From: Promicromonospora sp. Populi
GTDB lineage: Bacteria; Actinomycetota; Actinomycetes; Actinomycetales; Cellulomonadaceae
Length of the DNA: 64,000 nucleotides
NCBI RefSeq assembly: GCF_041081105.1
Contig: NZ_CP163528.1
Span: 992,001 to 1,056,000, forward strand
Direction: 5' to 3'
Below are positions 61,909 through 64,000 of this stretch, one piece after another; within the stretch, counting starts at the first letter, position 1, and every line of letters starts with the position of its first letter. The position numbers and the translations under genes are program-made. The notes beneath the pieces are model-generated. The model was not told where the DNA came from. It did not search any database and worked only from the letters and a program-made list of their open reading frames with translations.

Positions 61909-61913
61909 CCGGG

Positions 61914-62855
61914 CTAGCCGAGCACCCGGACGGGGCTGCCCGCCGCCCAGGCCGCGATGTCCTCGACCGCCTGCGGGTAGAACGTGGCGTAGGTGTCCTC
62001 GGTGACGTACCCCAGGTGCGGCGTCAGCACGGTGCGTGGGGCCGAGCGCAGCGGATGGTCCGCGGGCAGCGGCTCGACGTCGTACACGTCCAGGCCGGCG
62101 CCGCCGATGCGGCCCGCGTGCAGGGCCTCCAGCAGTGCGCCGGTGTCCACGAGCGGTCCGCGCGAGGTGTTGATCAGGAGCGCGGTGGGCTTCATGCGCG
62201 CCAGGTCGTCCCGGCCGACGATGCCGGCGCTGCGCGCGCTCAGCTTGTAGTGCACCGTCACGACGTCGGACGTGGCGAACAGCTCGTCCTTGCTCACCGC
62301 GCGCACGCCCGCCTCGGCGGCCGCGGCCGGGTCGAGGTTGGTGCTCCAGGCGACGGCGTCCATCCCGAACGCCGCGCCGACCCGGGCGACCTGGGTACCC
62401 AGCCGCCCCAGACCCACCACGCCGAGCCTGCGCCCGGCCAGGTCCATGCCGATCGTGTGCTGCCAGCCGCCCGCGCGCAGGCGCGCGTCCTCCTGCGGAA
62501 CGTGCCGCGCCACGGCAAGGATCAGCGCCCAGGTCAGCTCTGGCGTTGCCGACGACGGCGACTCCGTCCCGCACACCACCACCCCCCGGGCGCGTGCCGC
62601 CGCCAGGTCGATCGACGCGTTCGCCCGCCCGGTCGTCACCAGCAGCTTCAGGTCGGGCAGGAGGTCGAGCACCTCGGCGGTGAACGGCGTCCGCTCCCGC
62701 ATGGCGACGACGACGTCGACGCCGGCGAGGGCCCTCGCGAGCCCGGCCGGGTCGGCGTGGTGCTCGGGATGGAACTGGACGTCGGCCTGGAGGCTCGCCC
62801 AGTCGGCGAAACGGTGGGCGGCCTGCTGGTAGTCGTCGAGGACGGCGATGCGCAT
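61914..62855 (-). CDS. D-2-hydroxyacid dehydrogenase family protein
   Basis: The protein has 313 residues. LGVVGLGRLGTQVARVGAAF is the NAD-binding Gly loop, LINTSRGPLVD gives the catalytic Arg, DVYDVEPLP the Glu, and LTPHLGYVTE the His. This is the phosphoglycerate dehydrogenase-like family, which reduces 2-keto acids. The substrate is not evident. The start ATG is 62855. Confidence 0.9.
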   Translation of the reverse strand: MRIAVLDDYQQAAHRFADWASLQADVQFHPEHHADPAGLARALAGVDVVVAMRERTPFTAEVLDLLPDLKLLVTTGRANASIDLAAARARGVVVCGTESPSSATPELTWALILAVARHVPQEDARLRAGGWQHTIGMDLAGRRLGVVGLGRLGTQVARVGAAFGMDAVAWSTNLDPAAAAEAGVRAVSKDELFATSDVVTVHYKLSARSAGIVGRDDLARMKPTALLINTSRGPLVDTGALLEALHAGRIGGAGLDVYDVEPLPADHPLRSAPRTVLTPHLGYVTEDTYATFYPQAVEDIAAWAAGSPVRVLG

Positions 62856-63030
62856 GCGCCTGAGCCTAGGTGCGCCGGTCCGGCGGATGCGCTTTGCGGG
62901 TGCGACCGGTGTCGATCTTTCGGCGTCTCGTTCGTCGTCCTGACAGGGGGCGACCGATGAGCTTGGGCACGGTCGGTCGTCAGTACTCACGGGAACCACG
63001 TCGAACGTCGAATCGAACGAGGAGAGCGCC

Positions 63031-63840
63031 ATGACAGCGACGCACGAGAGCCACACCCACCAGGACGGCACGGCGGCAGTCCCGCCCGTCGTCGACCGGG
63101 CCGCCTGGCAGACCGCCCGCGACGAGCTGCTGCTGCGCGAGAAGGCGCACACCCACGAGGGTGACGCGATCGCTGCGGCGCGACGCCGGCTGCCGATGAC
63201 GGAGGTCGACGGGACCGTCGCCGTCGTCGGGCAGAACGGGCCGACTATGCTGCTGGACCTGTTCGAGGGGCGTGAGGAGCTGATCGTCTACAAGCACATG
63301 TGGCACCTGGGCGAGCCGTTCGAGAACCAGTGCGAAGGCTGCACCCTGACCTACTGGGCGGTGCAGGACCCGGCGTACCTGACGGCGCGCGGGGTGTCGT
63401 TCGCCGTGTTCGCGAAGGCGCCGCACGTGGAGCTCGCGCCGTTCGTCGAGTTCATGGGGTACCCGCAGCACTGGTACTCCGTGTTCGACATCGAGGAGCC
63501 GATCGTGGGCGGTGACACGTTCGAGGACTTCGGCTACTGGACGGTCTTCCTGCGTGCAGGTGACCGCGTGTTCCTCACCTACCGGAACACCGGCCGGGGC
63601 AGCGAGGTGACGATGCCGGCGCTCGCGCTGCTCGACATGACCCCGCGCGGGCGCATCGAGGCCTGGCAGGACTCCCCCGAGGGCTGGCCGGAGGGTCGGT
63701 CGGCGGGCTGGTTCTGGCGGTCCGACGAGGACGGCGCCGGGAGCGGCGGGGACGCCCAGGTCGAAGGGCGGCCCGCCATCCAGTGGTCCCGCCCGGGCGC
63801 GACGCCGGTGGCGGCGGGCAGGCACCGCCACAACCACTGA
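63031..63840 (+). CDS. DUF899 (thioredoxin-fold) protein
   Basis: The protein has 269 residues. LLLREKAHTHEGDAIAAARR, LFEGREELIVYKHMW, CEGCTLTYW and FGYWTVFLRAGDRVFLTYR match DUF899, a thioredoxin-fold family of unknown function. Here the C-E-G-C pair sits where family members often have a dithiol. A GAGGAG lies upstream of the ATG. Confidence 0.88.
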   Translation: MTATHESHTHQDGTAAVPPVVDRAAWQTARDELLLREKAHTHEGDAIAAARRRLPMTEVDGTVAVVGQNGPTMLLDLFEGREELIVYKHMWHLGEPFENQCEGCTLTYWAVQDPAYLTARGVSFAVFAKAPHVELAPFVEFMGYPQHWYSVFDIEEPIVGGDTFEDFGYWTVFLRAGDRVFLTYRNTGRGSEVTMPALALLDMTPRGRIEAWQDSPEGWPEGRSAGWFWRSDEDGAGSGGDAQVEGRPAIQWSRPGATPVAAGRHRHNH

Positions 63841-63856
63841 GTCGGCCTGGCGCTGG

Positions 63857-64000
63857 TCAGCTCTGGGTCTGCCGGCGGCTGCTCGTCCCGAGGCTCGCGC
63901 GGACCGCCGGGTGCAGCATCACCGCGACGCCGACCAGCACGAACAGGACGTGCAGCGCACGGATCACCGGGAAGGCCGGGGAGACGTCGCCCTCGAAGGC
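63857..64000 (-). CDS. Partial membrane protein (5' truncated by window edge)
   Basis: The frame is open on the minus strand from the right edge and ends at TGA 63857-63859. The visible 47 residues include a hydrophobic helix ALHVLFVLVGVAVMLHP and a polar Ser/Arg/Gln tail. Too little is visible to identify the family. Confidence 0.55.
   Translation of the reverse strand, partial: AFEGDVSPAFPVIRALHVLFVLVGVAVMLHPAVRASLGTSSRRQTQS

Noticed and set aside
1..64000. CRISPR arrays, tRNA or rRNA genes
   Set aside because: No regular repeat-spacer pattern, and no cloverleaf or rRNA sequence recognised by eye; a tRNAscan/Infernal run would settle small RNAs.

Overview
This is about 64 kb of very GC-rich DNA with extreme third-position GC, which produces long antisense shadow ORFs. 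The gene content points to an actinobacterium of the Micrococcales. Markers include RbpA, PafB/PafC next to TatA/TatC and HelY, a UGP2-type UDP-glucose pyrophosphorylase and a desferrioxamine-type siderophore operon under an IdeR/DmdR-type iron box. Promicromonosporaceae or Cellulomonadaceae are my best guess, but this is inference only. I saw no rRNA, tRNA, CRISPR array, insertion sequence or prophage module.

Layout. 1-6.9 kb: a partial PHP metallohydrolase, a GPH-type sugar symporter coupled to a YdjC/ChbG deacetylase, a lipoprotein, a Pro-rich protein, and an FMN reductase/luciferase-like monooxygenase pair. 7-9.3 kb: rbpA behind a SigR-type promoter, converging through a perfect terminator on lnt. 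9.4-17.9 kb: an amidohydrolase, then the conserved block helY-tatC-tatA-pafC-pafB. 17.9-23.4 kb: DUF3866, then an overlapping DUF4129/MoxR/DUF58 membrane operon. 23.5-26.1 kb: Dps, a GNAT enzyme, a degenerate tyrosine recombinase and a frameshifted YigZ gene. 26.2-29.4 kb: a sugar ABC importer without its own ATPase. 29.4-34.7 kb: UDP-glucose pyrophosphorylase, YciO, a Thr dehydratase divergent from a LysR regulator, a small membrane protein and a DinB protein. 34.8-39.4 kb: a DUF1851-like protein with a prion-like tail, an EamA exporter behind a nested inverted-repeat cluster, and a PNPOx-like protein divergent from a MocR regulator.

39.5-52.7 kb holds the most interesting system. On the minus strand, one iron box/promoter leads a decarboxylase (DesA) with a pentapeptide-repeat tail, a DesB hydroxylase, a GNAT-NIS synthetase fusion (DesC-DesD) and a penicillin acylase-GNAT fusion (DesG-DesH like). 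The four genes are joined by ATGA overlaps. A dimethylargininase-like gene follows 9 bp later, and then a heterodimeric ABC exporter pair. Together they look like a compact, fusion-rich pathway that makes, acyl-tailors and perhaps exports a cadaverine hydroxamate siderophore.

52.8-64 kb: a tail-anchored coiled-coil protein, an alpha/beta hydrolase, DUF1990, a cytochrome P450 lacking the ExxR motif divergent from an FAD/NAD(P) protein, a secreted protein of unknown function, a peptidoglycan amidase, a short GntR regulator, a 2-hydroxyacid dehydrogenase, a DUF899 protein and a partial membrane protein.
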